Shown piece by piece: positions 9,400 through 18,824 of a DNA stretch of 64,000 nt (its first letter is position 1; each line of letters begins with the position of its first letter). The notes beneath the pieces were generated by a model that did no database searches, was not told the origin of the DNA, and saw nothing but the letters and a program-made list of their open reading frames with translations. Origin of the DNA: Marinobacter sp. LQ44 (GTDB lineage: Bacteria > Pseudomonadota > Gammaproteobacteria > Pseudomonadales > Oleiphilaceae); contig NZ_CP014754.1 in assembly GCF_001447155.2 (NCBI RefSeq), positions 2,108,001 to 2,172,000 of the forward strand, in the 5' to 3' direction. A program made the translations under genes and the position numbers.

Positions 9400-10716
9400 A
9401 TGAAAGGGGGCGCTACCGGGCTACGATTCTTAACAATTCTATCTCTGAACACGACACAAAGTGACATGCATCACAAAAATGTGTCGGTTAGTATTCTAAA
9501 TAAGCAAGCCTCTGCCGGTTTTGACGTCAGACTATTGAAAGAAGTATTTCGAAGAACAAGAATCGCTCTAAGACACCGTGGGATACTCAAATTGGATTCA
9601 CTCATTCGCATCGCCCCTGGGGCATTGACCATAGGCCGCCCATTACCCTGGGATGTTTTCGACGCCGATGGAAACGTCTTGCTGCGTCAGGGCTATGTTA
9701 TCCAGACCAATACCCAACTGGAGCAATTGTTTGAGCGGGGCCGGTTCAAACCCCGGAAAATCGAACGGAAAAAGGAAAAGATTCAGGAGGACCAACGGCA
9801 GCGTAACCCGTTTGCCGACTACGCTGACCTGCTGGCCACCCTGGAAGCAACCCTAAACGCCATCACCAGCGAAGATCCGTCTGCGCAAAAACGCTTGCTG
9901 GGGCTGGCGCGAATGCTAGAGCGCACCTGTCAGGAAGCCCCGGAAGCCAGCCTGGCCCTGGTGCATCTGTACTCCATCGGCCCCACCATTCACGAACAGA
10001 TTCTTTTCTACGGCATTCTTTGCCACTTCACCGCCAAGGCATTTGGGCTGGATGAAAAACGTACCAGTGTGCTGACCGCGGCGGCCCTGACCGCCAACCT
10101 GGCACTGGTACCGGTGGCCGACCAGCTAAATGCCTCCACCCGCGTACTCACCGACGACCAGCGGGCGGTTATCCGCAAACACCCGCACCGCAGCATCCAG
10201 GCACTGACCTCCGCCGGCATCACCAATAAACTGTTGCTTAAAATCATCGCCCAGCATCACGAGCAGGCCGATGGCTCCGGCTATCCAGACGGATTAAGTG
10301 GCACTGATATTCTGCCAGAGGCGGAAATTCTGGCTCTGTCAGAACGTTATGTGGCGATGATCACCAAGCGCGCCTACCGCAACCGAATGACCATCACCGC
10401 TGCCCGCAAATTGATTGCCACCCTCGGTGACGGCAAGGTCCGCCCTGCCATTCCACGGTCACTGTTGCAAGTGCTCAGCGAATACCCGCCCGGCATGCTG
10501 GTGCGACTCGACAATAACGAAGTCGGCGTGGTGACCGGCCGCGCCGTCAGGGCCAGGGGACCGTTTGTCAAAGCGATTTTCGGGCCTCGGGGCAACCGCT
10601 ACAGCGGGACGTTTGAACGCGACACCAGCATTCCCGAATACAACATCCAGAGCCCCGAAGAGCCAGAAGAAATGCCCTCCATGGATTTCAGCCTGCTCTG
10701 GGGCTTTCGCAACTGA
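9400..10716 (+). CDS. degenerate HD-GYP domain protein
   Basis: A protein of up to 438 residues with the C-terminal signature of HD-GYP c-di-GMP phosphodiesterases (IIAQHHEQADGSGYPDGL near residue 286), preceded by HPHRS. The defining HD pair is not there: where the family has LLHDIGKI, this protein has LTANLALV near residue 230. It may therefore bind c-di-GMP or a partner rather than hydrolyse it. An N-terminal module (GRPLPWDVFDADGNVLLRQG) precedes the domain. The start is uncertain. The first 190 bases of the frame are AT-rich and lack a clear ribosome-binding site; ATG at 9400, ATG at 9466 or TTG at 9592 are candidates. Confidence 0.7.
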   Translation: MKGGATGLRFLTILSLNTTQSDMHHKNVSVSILNKQASAGFDVRLLKEVFRRTRIALRHRGILKLDSLIRIAPGALTIGRPLPWDVFDADGNVLLRQGYVIQTNTQLEQLFERGRFKPRKIERKKEKIQEDQRQRNPFADYADLLATLEATLNAITSEDPSAQKRLLGLARMLERTCQEAPEASLALVHLYSIGPTIHEQILFYGILCHFTAKAFGLDEKRTSVLTAAALTANLALVPVADQLNASTRVLTDDQRAVIRKHPHRSIQALTSAGITNKLLLKIIAQHHEQADGSGYPDGLSGTDILPEAEILALSERYVAMITKRAYRNRMTITAARKLIATLGDGKVRPAIPRSLLQVLSEYPPGMLVRLDNNEVGVVTGRAVRARGPFVKAIFGPRGNRYSGTFERDTSIPEYNIQSPEEPEEMPSMDFSLLWGFRN

Positions 10717-10737
10717 AATCCGCCGAGGATAGCGGTC

Positions 10738-11583
10738 TCATGCCAATCCCAAAGCCTTGGCGTGATGATTCAGGTGATCCTCAATGAACGAGGCAATGAA
10801 GAAATAGCTGTGGTCGTACCCACGGTGCATGCGAAGGTTGAGGTGGTGATGGAACGTCTCACAGACATCCGCTAACGTTTCCGGGTTCAGCTGGGTTTCC
10901 AGAAACTCATCGGCCGTGCCCTGGTCCACAAGTAGCGGCAGCCGCTCCTTTGCGGTCGGAATCAGGCGGGTCGCATCCCATTCTTCCCAGTGGCTCTGGT
11001 CATCTCCAAGATAACCCTTCAGGGCTTTCTGCCCCCATGGGCACGCCATCGGGTTGGCAATTGGCGCGAACGCCGATACCGATTTGTAATACCCCGGATT
11101 CTTCAGGGCACAGATCAAAGCTCCGTGACCGCCCATGGAATGGCCGCTGACTGCCCGTTCGCCGCTGAGCGGCAACTCATCCTCGACCAGTTGGGGCAAC
11201 TCCTTCACCACGTAATCGTACATGCGGTAGTGGGGTGCCCAGGGCTGTTCTGTGGCATTCACGTAAAAGCCCGCGCCACTGCCAAAATCGTAACTGTCGT
11301 GCTCGCCAGGCAGGTCCAGGCCCCGGGGGCTGGTATCCGGGCACACAATCGCCAGGCCCAGCCTGGCGGCCAGTTTCTGGGCACCGGCTTTCTGCATAAA
11401 ATTCTGGTCGGTGCAGGTCAGTCCGGACAACCAATACAGCACTGGCGCTGGTTTGCCTTTCTCGCCCAGAGCCGACGGCGGCAGAAACACCGCAAACTCC
11501 ATATCGCACTGGAGCGTGGCGGAAAAGTGGCGATAGCGGCGGTGCTCGCCGTCAAAGCAGACGTTGGTGGCTAAGAGTTCCAT
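10738..11583 (-). CDS. fghA: S-formylglutathione hydrolase
   Basis: A 281-residue serine hydrolase of the esterase D family, cleaving S-formylglutathione to formate and glutathione as the last step of glutathione-dependent formaldehyde detoxification in the cytoplasm. Family features are clear: WLSGLTCTDQNF near residue 50, SPRGLDLPGE near 85, nucleophile Ser in GHSMGGHGAL near 147, and a late His in HRGYDHSYFF. Length matches the family. The start ATG follows AGGAATGTT. The usual partner, the glutathione-dependent formaldehyde dehydrogenase gene, is not in this window; the next gene is a CBS protein. Confidence 0.95.
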   Translation of the reverse strand: MELLATNVCFDGEHRRYRHFSATLQCDMEFAVFLPPSALGEKGKPAPVLYWLSGLTCTDQNFMQKAGAQKLAARLGLAIVCPDTSPRGLDLPGEHDSYDFGSGAGFYVNATEQPWAPHYRMYDYVVKELPQLVEDELPLSGERAVSGHSMGGHGALICALKNPGYYKSVSAFAPIANPMACPWGQKALKGYLGDDQSHWEEWDATRLIPTAKERLPLLVDQGTADEFLETQLNPETLADVCETFHHHLNLRMHRGYDHSYFFIASFIEDHLNHHAKALGLA

Positions 11584-11612
11584 AACATTCCTGGCATTTG
11601 TGAGTGGACACG

Positions 11613-12044
11613 TCAGTCCTCAGCGTTGGCAAACCGCTGTTTCTCAATGGTATTACCGGATTTAGCCAGCTGGGACAATATCGCTGTACGGGTGACAATC
11701 CCCACCAGTTTGCCATGATCAACCACCGGGTACACTTTCGGCTTTCCGGCCCCCAGATTCTGCGCCAGATCAATCACCGACATCTCCGGCGATACCGTCA
11801 GCGGTTTATGGAACATCACATCGTCTACTATGGGTTCGCCCTCGCTGTGGTAGTTGCTCACCAACAGGGAATGAATGCAGTCCTGCTCCGACACAAAACC
11901 CAGAACCTGACGTTTGTCATCCACCACCGGCAAACCGGTGACATGGTTGGCCAGCAATGTCTTGACCACCTTGGTCAGCGGTGTGCCGCAGCGAATAGGC
12001 TCAATGTGATTCCACATGACTTCCGAGATTTTCAGTGAGCGCAT
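11613..12044 (-). CDS. CBS-domain protein
   Basis: A 143-residue protein made almost entirely of two CBS motifs (residues about 8-60 and 75-130; VTGLPVVDDKRQVLGFVSEQD and VYPVVDHGKLVGIVTRTAIL). Such stand-alone pairs bind adenine nucleotides and act as small energy or ion sensors, often on transporters or enzymes in trans. The start at 12044 is chosen because GGGA lies six bases before this ATG; an upstream in-frame start at 12071 would add nine residues without a site. It is divergent from the alanine symporter gene. Confidence 0.8.
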   Translation of the reverse strand: MRSLKISEVMWNHIEPIRCGTPLTKVVKTLLANHVTGLPVVDDKRQVLGFVSEQDCIHSLLVSNYHSEGEPIVDDVMFHKPLTVSPEMSVIDLAQNLGAGKPKVYPVVDHGKLVGIVTRTAILSQLAKSGNTIEKQRFANAED

Positions 12045-12242
12045 AGACTGTCCCTTTTCGGTTTCTTTCAAGGCGCCGGAATTGGCACCACCGTTACTCT
12101 AAACATAGGCAATGGTGGGCAAAATGGACAACCCTCAGGATCAAAACGGTTTACACCACAAAATAGCCGACTAAACTCAACAGGTTATGCCCTCTGGGGC
12201 TCTAATCATATGACCTATCCGTGGTAAACAGTGGGAGAACCC

Positions 12243-13604
12243 ATGGAACCCATTTCTGAATTTGTAAGTCAAATCAATAGCCTGGTCTGGGGACCGCCTA
12301 TGCTGGTGATGATCCTCGGGGTTGGGCTATTTCTCAGTATTGGTCTGAAACTGATGCCAATCCTGAAACTGGGTGCCGGTTTCCGGCTGATGTGGAGCGG
12401 CCGTGCCCGCGGTGACGAGGACGATGGTGATATTCCGCCATTCCAGGCCCTGATGACCGCCCTGTCAGCCACCGTAGGCACGGGTAACATTGCAGGGGTT
12501 GCCACCGCCGTGTTCCTGGGCGGCCCGGGCGCCCTGTTCTGGATGTGGCTGACCGCCCTGGTGGGCATGGCCACCAAGTACGGCGAGGCCGTGCTGGCCG
12601 TGCGCTACCGGGAAGTGGATGAGCGTGGTGCCCATGTGGGCGGCCCCATGTATTACATCCGCAATGGCCTGGGCAAGAAATGGGCCTGGCTTGGGGTGTT
12701 GTTCGCGATCTTCGCCTCCATTGCCGCTTTCGGTATCGGCAATACGGTACAAGCCAACTCGGTGGCGGATGTGTTGTCTGCCAACTTCGGCCTGCCCCAC
12801 TGGATCACCGGCGTTCTGCTGATGATTATGGTGGGCCTGGTGCTGATTGGCGGCATCAAGCGTATTGGCCAGGTGGCCAGTGCCCTGGTGCCATTTATGG
12901 CGGTGTCTTACGTGCTGGTTGGCCTGATTGTTCTGGCCATCAATGCCAGTGAAATTCCCGCAGCCGTCAGCATGGTGTTCAGCTATGCCTTCAGCCCGGC
13001 CGCAGCCGAGGGGGGCTTTGCCGGTGCCGCTGTCTGGGCGGCTATCCGCTTTGGTGTCGCACGCGGTATCTTCTCCAACGAAGCGGGCCTGGGTTCTGCG
13101 CCCATCGCCCATGCCGCCGCCCAGACCAAGAACCCGGTCAAGCAGGGCATGGTCGCCATGCTGGGCACCTTCATCGATACCATCATTGTGTGCAGCATCA
13201 CCGGCCTGGTGATTATTACCTCCGGCGCCTGGACCTCCGGCGAGACGGGTGCGGCCCTCACCTCCCTGGCCTTTGAAACAGGCCTCCCCGGCTTCGGCAA
13301 CTACGTGGTAGCGATTGCCCTGGCGATTTTCGCCTTCACCACCATCATTGGCTGGTCGTTCTATGGTGAACGCTGCATCGAGTTCCTGTTTGGTGTGAAG
13401 GCCATCGTGCCTTATCGGGTGTTGTGGATTGTCGCCATCCCCGTGGGTGCCACCATCAACCTGGGCTTTATCTGGCTGGTGGCCGACACCCTCAACGCGA
13501 TGATGGCGCTGCCCAACCTGATCGCCCTGCTGTTACTCAGCCCGGTGGTGTTCAAACTCACCCGGGAGCACTTTGAGAAGCAGAAGGCATTGGGTGTGAA
13601 ATAG
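12243..13604 (+). CDS. sodium:alanine/glycine symporter, AGCS family
   Basis: A 453-residue membrane protein of the alanine or glycine:cation symporter family. Typical signatures include ALSATVGTGNIAGVATAVFLGG near residue 75, KYGEAVLAVRYRE near 110, and SNEAGLGSAPIAHAAAQT near 275. It imports small neutral amino acids with Na+. The ATG at 12243 is preferred over the GTG at 12231 because GGGAGA sits at the right distance before it. The preceding 200 bp are shared with the divergent CBS gene. Confidence 0.92.
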   Translation: MEPISEFVSQINSLVWGPPMLVMILGVGLFLSIGLKLMPILKLGAGFRLMWSGRARGDEDDGDIPPFQALMTALSATVGTGNIAGVATAVFLGGPGALFWMWLTALVGMATKYGEAVLAVRYREVDERGAHVGGPMYYIRNGLGKKWAWLGVLFAIFASIAAFGIGNTVQANSVADVLSANFGLPHWITGVLLMIMVGLVLIGGIKRIGQVASALVPFMAVSYVLVGLIVLAINASEIPAAVSMVFSYAFSPAAAEGGFAGAAVWAAIRFGVARGIFSNEAGLGSAPIAHAAAQTKNPVKQGMVAMLGTFIDTIIVCSITGLVIITSGAWTSGETGAALTSLAFETGLPGFGNYVVAIALAIFAFTTIIGWSFYGERCIEFLFGVKAIVPYRVLWIVAIPVGATINLGFIWLVADTLNAMMALPNLIALLLLSPVVFKLTREHFEKQKALGVK

Positions 13605-13759
13605 TCGGCATCTAAGTCTGGTGCTCATAAGGATGTGAGCAAACCGTTGGATGCTCTGGATCAAATCGCCCTTGCATTCAGGGCATCCATCGCCACAGTG
13701 TCTAACGTACACAGAAAATAACACCGTGTTTGCCAACAACCTGTCTGAGGAGAACGACT

Positions 13760-14413
13760 ATGAGTTTGCGTCTTGGAGACACTGCACCGGATTTTGAACA
13801 GGATTCCAGCGAAGGCACCATTCGCTTCTATGACTGGCTTGGTGACAGCTGGGGGGTTCTGTTCTCACACCCTGCCGACTTCACACCGGTATGCACCACG
13901 GAACTCGGCCTGACCGCCAAACTGAAAGACGAATTCGCCAAACGTGGCGTCAAGGCCATTGCCCTGAGTGTCGACCCGGTTGACTCCCACAAGGACTGGA
14001 TCAAGGATATCAACGAAACTCAGGGCTGCACCGTCAACTTCCCGATCATTGCCGACCACGACAGCAAGGTGGCCAAGCTGTACGACATGATCCACCCGAA
14101 CGCCGACAGCACCCTGACCGTGCGTTCGCTGTTTATCATTGATCCGAACAAGAAGGTGCGCCTGATCATTACCTACCCGGCATCCACCGGTCGTAACTTC
14201 AACGAGGTGCTGCGGGTTATCGACTCCCTGCAACTGACCGATGACCACAAAGTGGCTACGCCAGGTAACTGGGAAAAAGGCGGCGATGTGGTGATTGTGC
14301 CGTCACTGCAGGATGAAGACGAGATCAAACAGCGCTTCCCGAAGGGCTACAAGGCGGTGAAATCCTACCTGCGGATGACTCCAGACCCGTCCTCTAACTG
14401 GAGCGGTGACTGA
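13760..14413 (+). CDS. 1-Cys peroxiredoxin (Prx6 type)
   Basis: A 217-residue peroxiredoxin. The peroxidatic cysteine is Cys45 in HPADFTPVCTTE, and the C-terminal half has the long Prx6-type extension (KGGDVVIVPSLQDED). No second conserved resolving cysteine is visible, so it should be a 1-Cys enzyme that reduces H2O2 or lipid hydroperoxides and is recycled by an external thiol. The start is fixed by TGAGGAG upstream of the ATG at 13760; a frame running further upstream has no site. A shared terminator separates it from the convergent met operon. Confidence 0.92.
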   Translation: MSLRLGDTAPDFEQDSSEGTIRFYDWLGDSWGVLFSHPADFTPVCTTELGLTAKLKDEFAKRGVKAIALSVDPVDSHKDWIKDINETQGCTVNFPIIADHDSKVAKLYDMIHPNADSTLTVRSLFIIDPNKKVRLIITYPASTGRNFNEVLRVIDSLQLTDDHKVATPGNWEKGGDVVIVPSLQDEDEIKQRFPKGYKAVKSYLRMTPDPSSNWSGD

Positions 14414-14443
14414 TCCTCGCTTTTCAGTAAGTTTTGTGCCAGT

Positions 14444-14480
14444 AAAAAGCCGGGCAGTTCTCACTGCCCGGCTTTTTCAT
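14444..14480. terminator. bidirectional terminator between peroxiredoxin gene and metQ
   Basis: AAAAAGCCGGGCAG and CTGCCCGGCTTTTT form a 14-bp perfect stem with a six-base loop, T-tailed on both strands. It lies between convergent genes. Confidence 0.92.
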
Positions 14481-14497
14481 TATCGGGTACCCGGATG

Positions 14498-15280
14498 TCA
14501 GAATGCCGGTACTACTGCACCTTCGTATTTTTCTTTGATGAACTCGCGAACGGCGTCTGATTTCAGCGCATTGGCCAGTTTCTGCATGGCGTCGCTGTCC
14601 TTGTTGTCCGGGCGGGCAACCAGGATGTTTACGTAAGGGGACTCGGCACCTTCAATCACCATGGCATCTTCAGACGGGTTCAGGCCGGCTTCCAGGGCGT
14701 AGTTGGTGTTGATCAGGGCCATGTCGACCTGGTTCAGGATACGCGGCAGGGTAGCGGCTTCCAGTTCGCGGAAGTTCAGGCGCTTGGGGTTGTCGGCAAT
14801 GTCACGGGGTGTGGCGGTGATTTTGCTTTCGTCTTTCAGGGTGATCAGGCCGGCTTCCTGAAGCAGCAGCAGGGCGCGGCCGCCGTTGGTGGGGTCGTTG
14901 GGGATGGCCACTACGGCACGATCTTTCAGTTCGTCGAGGGAGCTGATTTTGCTGGAGTAGGCACCGAAGGGCTCAACGTGGATGCCGGCAACGGTGACCA
15001 GGTTGGTGCCACGGCCGCTGTTGAATTCGTCCAGGTACGGCTGGTGCTGGAAGAAGTTGGCGTCCATCCGCTTCTGGTCAACCTGGATGTTGGGCTGTAC
15101 GTAGTCGGTGAAGACTTTCACATCCAGCTCAACACCTTGTTCGGCCAGCGCCGGCTTCACAAATTCCAGCAGCTCAGCATGGGGGACCGGAGTAGCGGCT
15201 ACGGACAGTTTCTCTGCAACAGCAGCAGAGGAGAAAGTTGCTACGGCAGCGATGGCTACCAGAGTTTTCTTCAGATTCAT
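14498..15280 (-). CDS. metQ: methionine ABC transporter substrate-binding protein
   Basis: A 260-residue NlpA/MetQ-family periplasmic binding protein: signal peptide (residues 1-22, ending SSAAVA), then KLSVAATPVPHAELLEFVKP and the DANFFQHQPYL and YVNILVARPDN segments of the family. Many relatives are lipoproteins, but this one has no lipobox cysteine, so it is predicted to be soluble in the periplasm. AGGAGA precedes the ATG. It is the last gene of metN-metI-metQ; a 200-bp gap containing a long inverted-repeat element separates it from metI. Expected ligands are D/L-methionine. Confidence 0.92.
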   Translation of the reverse strand: MNLKKTLVAIAAVATFSSAAVAEKLSVAATPVPHAELLEFVKPALAEQGVELDVKVFTDYVQPNIQVDQKRMDANFFQHQPYLDEFNSGRGTNLVTVAGIHVEPFGAYSSKISSLDELKDRAVVAIPNDPTNGGRALLLLQEAGLITLKDESKITATPRDIADNPKRLNFRELEAATLPRILNQVDMALINTNYALEAGLNPSEDAMVIEGAESPYVNILVARPDNKDSDAMQKLANALKSDAVREFIKEKYEGAVVPAF

Positions 15281-15328
15281 TATTGCGTTCTCCTGTGGAG
15301 CATCGTGTTTAACTTTGGTTTACGGCAC

Positions 15329-15433
15329 GCTGCTAGGAGGTTCCTTCCGAAAAACGCCCGTAAATACGTCCATGTAGGGCTCCGTCGCGCCATCCCTGGC
15401 GCTCCAGGTTTTCGGAAGGAACCTCCCAGCAGC
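15329..15433. repeat. long inverted-repeat element in the metI-metQ gap (copy 1)
   Basis: Two 25-bp arms (15329-15353 and 15409-15433) are complementary at 24 of 25 positions. The 55-base centre holds two small hairpins with four-base loops: TACG-TCCA-TGTA and GCGCCA-TCCC-TGGCGC. The layout matches the element at 46286-46387, though the arms are unrelated. No open reading frame or transposase is present. Confidence 0.85.
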
Positions 15434-15480
15434 CTGCCTATACCGGACTTTGGAATTGCCTGCCCGGCTCAATCACAGTC

Positions 15481-16158
15481 TTACTTTCTGCTGAAATACA
15501 GCACCAGACGATCACCAACCATCTGGAGTACTTGTACGAAAATCACCAGTAACGCGACGGTGATCACCATCACGTCGGTCTGGAAACGCTGGTAACCGAA
15601 GCGGATGGCCAGGTCGCCCAGGCCGCCGCCACCGATGACGCCAGACATGGCCGCGTAGGAGACCAGGGTGATGGCCGTCACGGTAATACCGGCGATGATG
15701 CCCGGAAGCGCTTCCGGCAGCAAGGCGCCGAAGATGATCTGGCGCACGTTAGCACCCATGGCCTGAGTGGCTTCGATGATGCCGCGGTCGACTTCCCGCA
15801 GGGAGGTTTCCACCAGGCGGGCGAAGAAGGGGGCACCGCCAGCCACCAGTGGCGGGATGGCGCCGGCCACGCCCAGTGACGTGCCAATGAGCAGTACGGT
15901 GAACGGGATCATCACGATCAGCAGGATGATGAAAGGCACGGAACGCAGTACGTTGACCACGAACGACAACACCGCGTAGGCCACCGGTTGTTCCAGGAGC
16001 TGGCGTTTGCCGAACAGGAACAATAATACGCCAATGGGCAGGCCGATCAGTACGCTGAACAGCAGGGACATGCCCACCATCACCAGGGTGTCCCAGCTGG
16101 CCCAGCCGATTTCCAGCCAGTCGACGTTGCCCATGAGGGTTTCCATTAAAGCTTCCAT
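15481..16158 (-). CDS. metI: methionine ABC transporter permease
   Basis: A 225-residue inner-membrane permease with five hydrophobic helices and the ABC-permease EAA-type loop (IEATQAMGANVRQIIFGALLPEALPG), which contacts the ATPase. Its ATG overlaps the metN stop (ATGA), so the two are translationally coupled. Together with MetN and MetQ it forms the methionine uptake system. Confidence 0.93.
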   Translation of the reverse strand: MEALMETLMGNVDWLEIGWASWDTLVMVGMSLLFSVLIGLPIGVLLFLFGKRQLLEQPVAYAVLSFVVNVLRSVPFIILLIVMIPFTVLLIGTSLGVAGAIPPLVAGGAPFFARLVETSLREVDRGIIEATQAMGANVRQIIFGALLPEALPGIIAGITVTAITLVSYAAMSGVIGGGGLGDLAIRFGYQRFQTDVMVITVALLVIFVQVLQMVGDRLVLYFSRK

Positions 16159-17165
16159 CAGCGCACTACCTCCACGTGAACATCGGCGGCTTCCAGCGCC
16201 TGCATGGCGACGTCGAGATCACCGCCCACCAGTGACAGGGTCAGCTGGCCGTAGGGGGTGTCTTTGATGTGATCGATCCGGCCGGAGAGGATGCTGAAGT
16301 CTACGCCGGATTCCCTTGCCACGCTGCCCAGCAGGGGTTTGTAGGTGGATTCGCCCTTGAAGGTCAGGCGCAGGATGCGGCCTTCGGCTTTCTGCAGGTC
16401 TTCCTGGAGTTCGTTGCGGTCGATGTTTTCGCTTTCGAACACAAAATCCCGGGTGGTGGGATGCTGGGGGTGCAGGAACACCTCGCTCACCGGGCCCATT
16501 TCCACGACGCGACCAGCGTCCATTACGGCTACCCGATCGCACACCCGGCGTACCACATCCATTTCGTGGGTGATCAAGACAATGGTCAGGCCCAGCTCTT
16601 TGTTAATGTCACTCAGCAGTTTCAGCACCGACTGGGTGGTTTGCGGGTCCAGTGCGCTGGTGGCCTCGTCGCATAGCAGAATGGTGGGGCGGCAGGCCAG
16701 GGCACGGGCGATACCAACGCGTTGTTTCTGGCCCCCGGACAGCTGAGACGGATACTTGTCGGCGTGGTCGGTCAGGCTCACCCGGGCCAGCAGTTCCTGT
16801 ACCCGCTCCCGTATCTCGGTTTTGCTGTAGATGCCCGCCAGCTTCATCGGAAACGCGATGTTGTCTGCCACGGTTTTGGACGACAGCAGGTTGAAGTGCT
16901 GGAAGATCATGCCCACTTTGCGGCGGAAGGCTCTCAGTTCCGCAGAGTTGTACCGGGTAATGTCTTCGTCATCGATCAGGATGCGGCCGCCGGTGGGCGG
17001 TTCCAGCAGGTTGATCAGCCTTACGAGGGTGGATTTACCCGCGCCGGAATGGCCGACGATGCCGAATACCTCGCCGGTTTCAATGGTCATACTGGTAGGG
17101 TGCAGCGCGGGGATCGCCCGGCCGGCCACCTGGTATGACTTCTGTACCTGGTCAAATACAATCAC
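16158..17165 (-). CDS. metN: methionine ABC transporter ATP-binding protein
   Basis: A 335-residue ABC ATPase. Walker A is GHSGAGKST near residue 38, the signature is LSGGQKQR near 141, and Walker B is [12 protein letters not shown] near 160. The C-terminal 100 residues form the NIL/ACT-like domain that binds methionine and inhibits transport in MetN proteins. The start appears to be GTG. It is the first gene of metNIQ. No SAM riboswitch is apparent in the leader (17166-17300), so control is not visible from sequence. Confidence 0.94.
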   Translation of the reverse strand: MIVFDQVQKSYQVAGRAIPALHPTSMTIETGEVFGIVGHSGAGKSTLVRLINLLEPPTGGRILIDDEDITRYNSAELRAFRRKVGMIFQHFNLLSSKTVADNIAFPMKLAGIYSKTEIRERVQELLARVSLTDHADKYPSQLSGGQKQRVGIARALACRPTILLCDEATSALDPQTTQSVLKLLSDINKELGLTIVLITHEMDVVRRVCDRVAVMDAGRVVEMGPVSEVFLHPQHPTTRDFVFESENIDRNELQEDLQKAEGRILRLTFKGESTYKPLLGSVARESGVDFSILSGRIDHIKDTPYGQLTLSLVGGDLDVAMQALEAADVHVEVVR

Positions 17166-17375
17166 GATCAGTGCCTTGGTCTTTGCCTTTGGAGTGCGTA
17201 GGGCGCGCAGCCGAAAACCGGCGATTATAGCCTATTCGATGACCAAACCCGAATCCCGGCGGTGTGTAGTTGCCCTTACACAAAAAGCTACCTGACACAT
17301 CAGCCTGCCCTCAGCTAAACTGCTATTTGAAAAGAACATTAATAAACGACCACCCGTCCGAGGCGCGCCAGACCT

Positions 17376-18797
17376 GTGACTACATTGTCCGAGAATACGC
17401 CCTCAAGGATGAATTCCACCCAGGCATGGGTTTCCTACCTCAGCAAGGTAGAATTGCCGGTGTTGGCCAACACCCTCCGGCAAATCAACGAACTGACCGA
17501 CAGCCGCAACAGCACAGTGAACGAACTGGCGAATGTCATTCTGAATGATGCCCAGTTGACCTCCCAGGTGCTTCGGCTTTCCAACACGGTGTTCTACAAC
17601 CAGACCCGAACCCAGGTGAGCACGGTCAGCCGGGCCATCACGCTGATCGGTTTCGATGCCGTGAAGTCCATGGCGATTTCCTCGCTGATTGTCGACACCC
17701 TGCTCAAACGCAACGACCGGCCCCATTTGCTGCGCTGCCTCGCCCGCGCTATTCACGCAGCCGTTCAGGCCCGGTGCCTGATGCCCAAACGCACCGAACA
17801 TGCGCTCGAAGAAGTGTTCATCGGGGCCTTGCTGATGAACATCGGTGAGCTGGCATTCTGGTCCTGCGAAACCGATCAGGCGACCGAGCTGGAAGAACGC
17901 CTGCGGCTGGACGAACCGCCCGTGGAGGCACAGAAGGCTGTGCTGCACACCACTTTTACCGAGATCACCCGGGGCCTGGTGGAAGCCTGGTCTCTAGGAC
18001 CGTTTATCCGTGAAGTGGTTGCTCCCGGCAAGGCCAATTCCATGGCAAGCAGCCTGGTGCGCAGTACCGTGGAAATGGCCACGGTGTCCGAGCATGGCTG
18101 GAGCGGGCCAGAGATGGACAAGGTGCTGGAACGGTTGTCGGCAGATGTTGGAGAAAGCCCCGCCGCCATCCGGGACCAACTGAAGGTCAACGCCCAGGAA
18201 GCCACCAAAGTAGCCGTGTCTCTGGGCATTCCGCAGGTCACGGCGTTGCTGCCCGGCAATCAGGAGAGCGCCGCCGGACACGGCGCCGAAGCCCCGGTTA
18301 TGGACCCCGCCCTGCAATTGCAGATTCTGCGAGATCTGACTCAAACACTCGCTGAAAAACCCGATATCAACGAAGTGTGCCAGTTGGTGATCGAAGGCAT
18401 TCACCGGGCTATCGGAATGCAACGGGTAGCCCTGCTGATGAGTGACCGCACCGGACAAGACCTGATTCCCAGAAAGGTAGGCGGTCGTGGTACCGAAGAG
18501 TGGCGCGAACACCTGATTATCCACAAGGATGGCACCGGGCCACTGGGAGAGCTTTTACCCCATGGCACTTGTGCCATCTACAAACCCGGCAAACAGGCGG
18601 GCGGTGTTCCCTATGACCGCTGGCTGGGCAAAGTGCCGGCCCTGGTAGGCTCGCTTACCGCCAAGGGCCGACTGGTGGGCCTGTTCTATGCCGATAATGC
18701 GGCGGCGGGCTATGTGCCGTCGGAACAGCAGTTGGCAGCCTTTTCGCACTTTATCCAGAATGCACAACTGTGCCTGACCCTGATCTCCTCTCGCTGA
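17376..18797 (+). CDS. HDOD-GAF signalling protein
   Basis: A 473-residue cytoplasmic protein. The N-terminal half is an HDOD domain (PVLANTLRQINELTDSRNST, ILNDAQLTSQVLRLSNTVFY, AITLIGFDAVKSMAISSLI), related to HD phosphohydrolases but lacking the metal-binding HD. From about residue 310 there is a GAF-like domain (ALLMSDRTGQDL, then GLFYADNAAAGYV). Such proteins act as non-catalytic scaffolds in motility, biofilm or c-di-GMP pathways. The start is unsure: GTG at 17376 lacks a strong ribosome-binding site, and ATG at 17409 follows CAAGG. It is transcribed alone. Confidence 0.8.
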   Translation: MTTLSENTPSRMNSTQAWVSYLSKVELPVLANTLRQINELTDSRNSTVNELANVILNDAQLTSQVLRLSNTVFYNQTRTQVSTVSRAITLIGFDAVKSMAISSLIVDTLLKRNDRPHLLRCLARAIHAAVQARCLMPKRTEHALEEVFIGALLMNIGELAFWSCETDQATELEERLRLDEPPVEAQKAVLHTTFTEITRGLVEAWSLGPFIREVVAPGKANSMASSLVRSTVEMATVSEHGWSGPEMDKVLERLSADVGESPAAIRDQLKVNAQEATKVAVSLGIPQVTALLPGNQESAAGHGAEAPVMDPALQLQILRDLTQTLAEKPDINEVCQLVIEGIHRAIGMQRVALLMSDRTGQDLIPRKVGGRGTEEWREHLIIHKDGTGPLGELLPHGTCAIYKPGKQAGGVPYDRWLGKVPALVGSLTAKGRLVGLFYADNAAAGYVPSEQQLAAFSHFIQNAQLCLTLISSR

Positions 18798-18809
18798 GAT
18801 CGGGTCAGG
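18773..18809. terminator. hairpin between convergent genes
   Basis: CCTGACCC plus GATCTC pairs with GAGATC plus GGGTCAGG, with one bulged T. The structure spans the stop codon of the HDOD gene. It lacks a good T-run, so termination strength is uncertain. Confidence 0.6.
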
Positions 18810-18824
18810 CCATGTTTTCGTCGT

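Noticed and set aside
15329..15433. ordinary rho-independent terminator or insertion sequence
   Set aside because: The loop is 55 bases with two internal hairpins, no T-run follows the 3' arm, and no transposase frame or target duplication is visible.
17166..17375. SAM riboswitch before metN
   Set aside because: No helix pattern of known SAM riboswitches and no leader terminator could be recognised.
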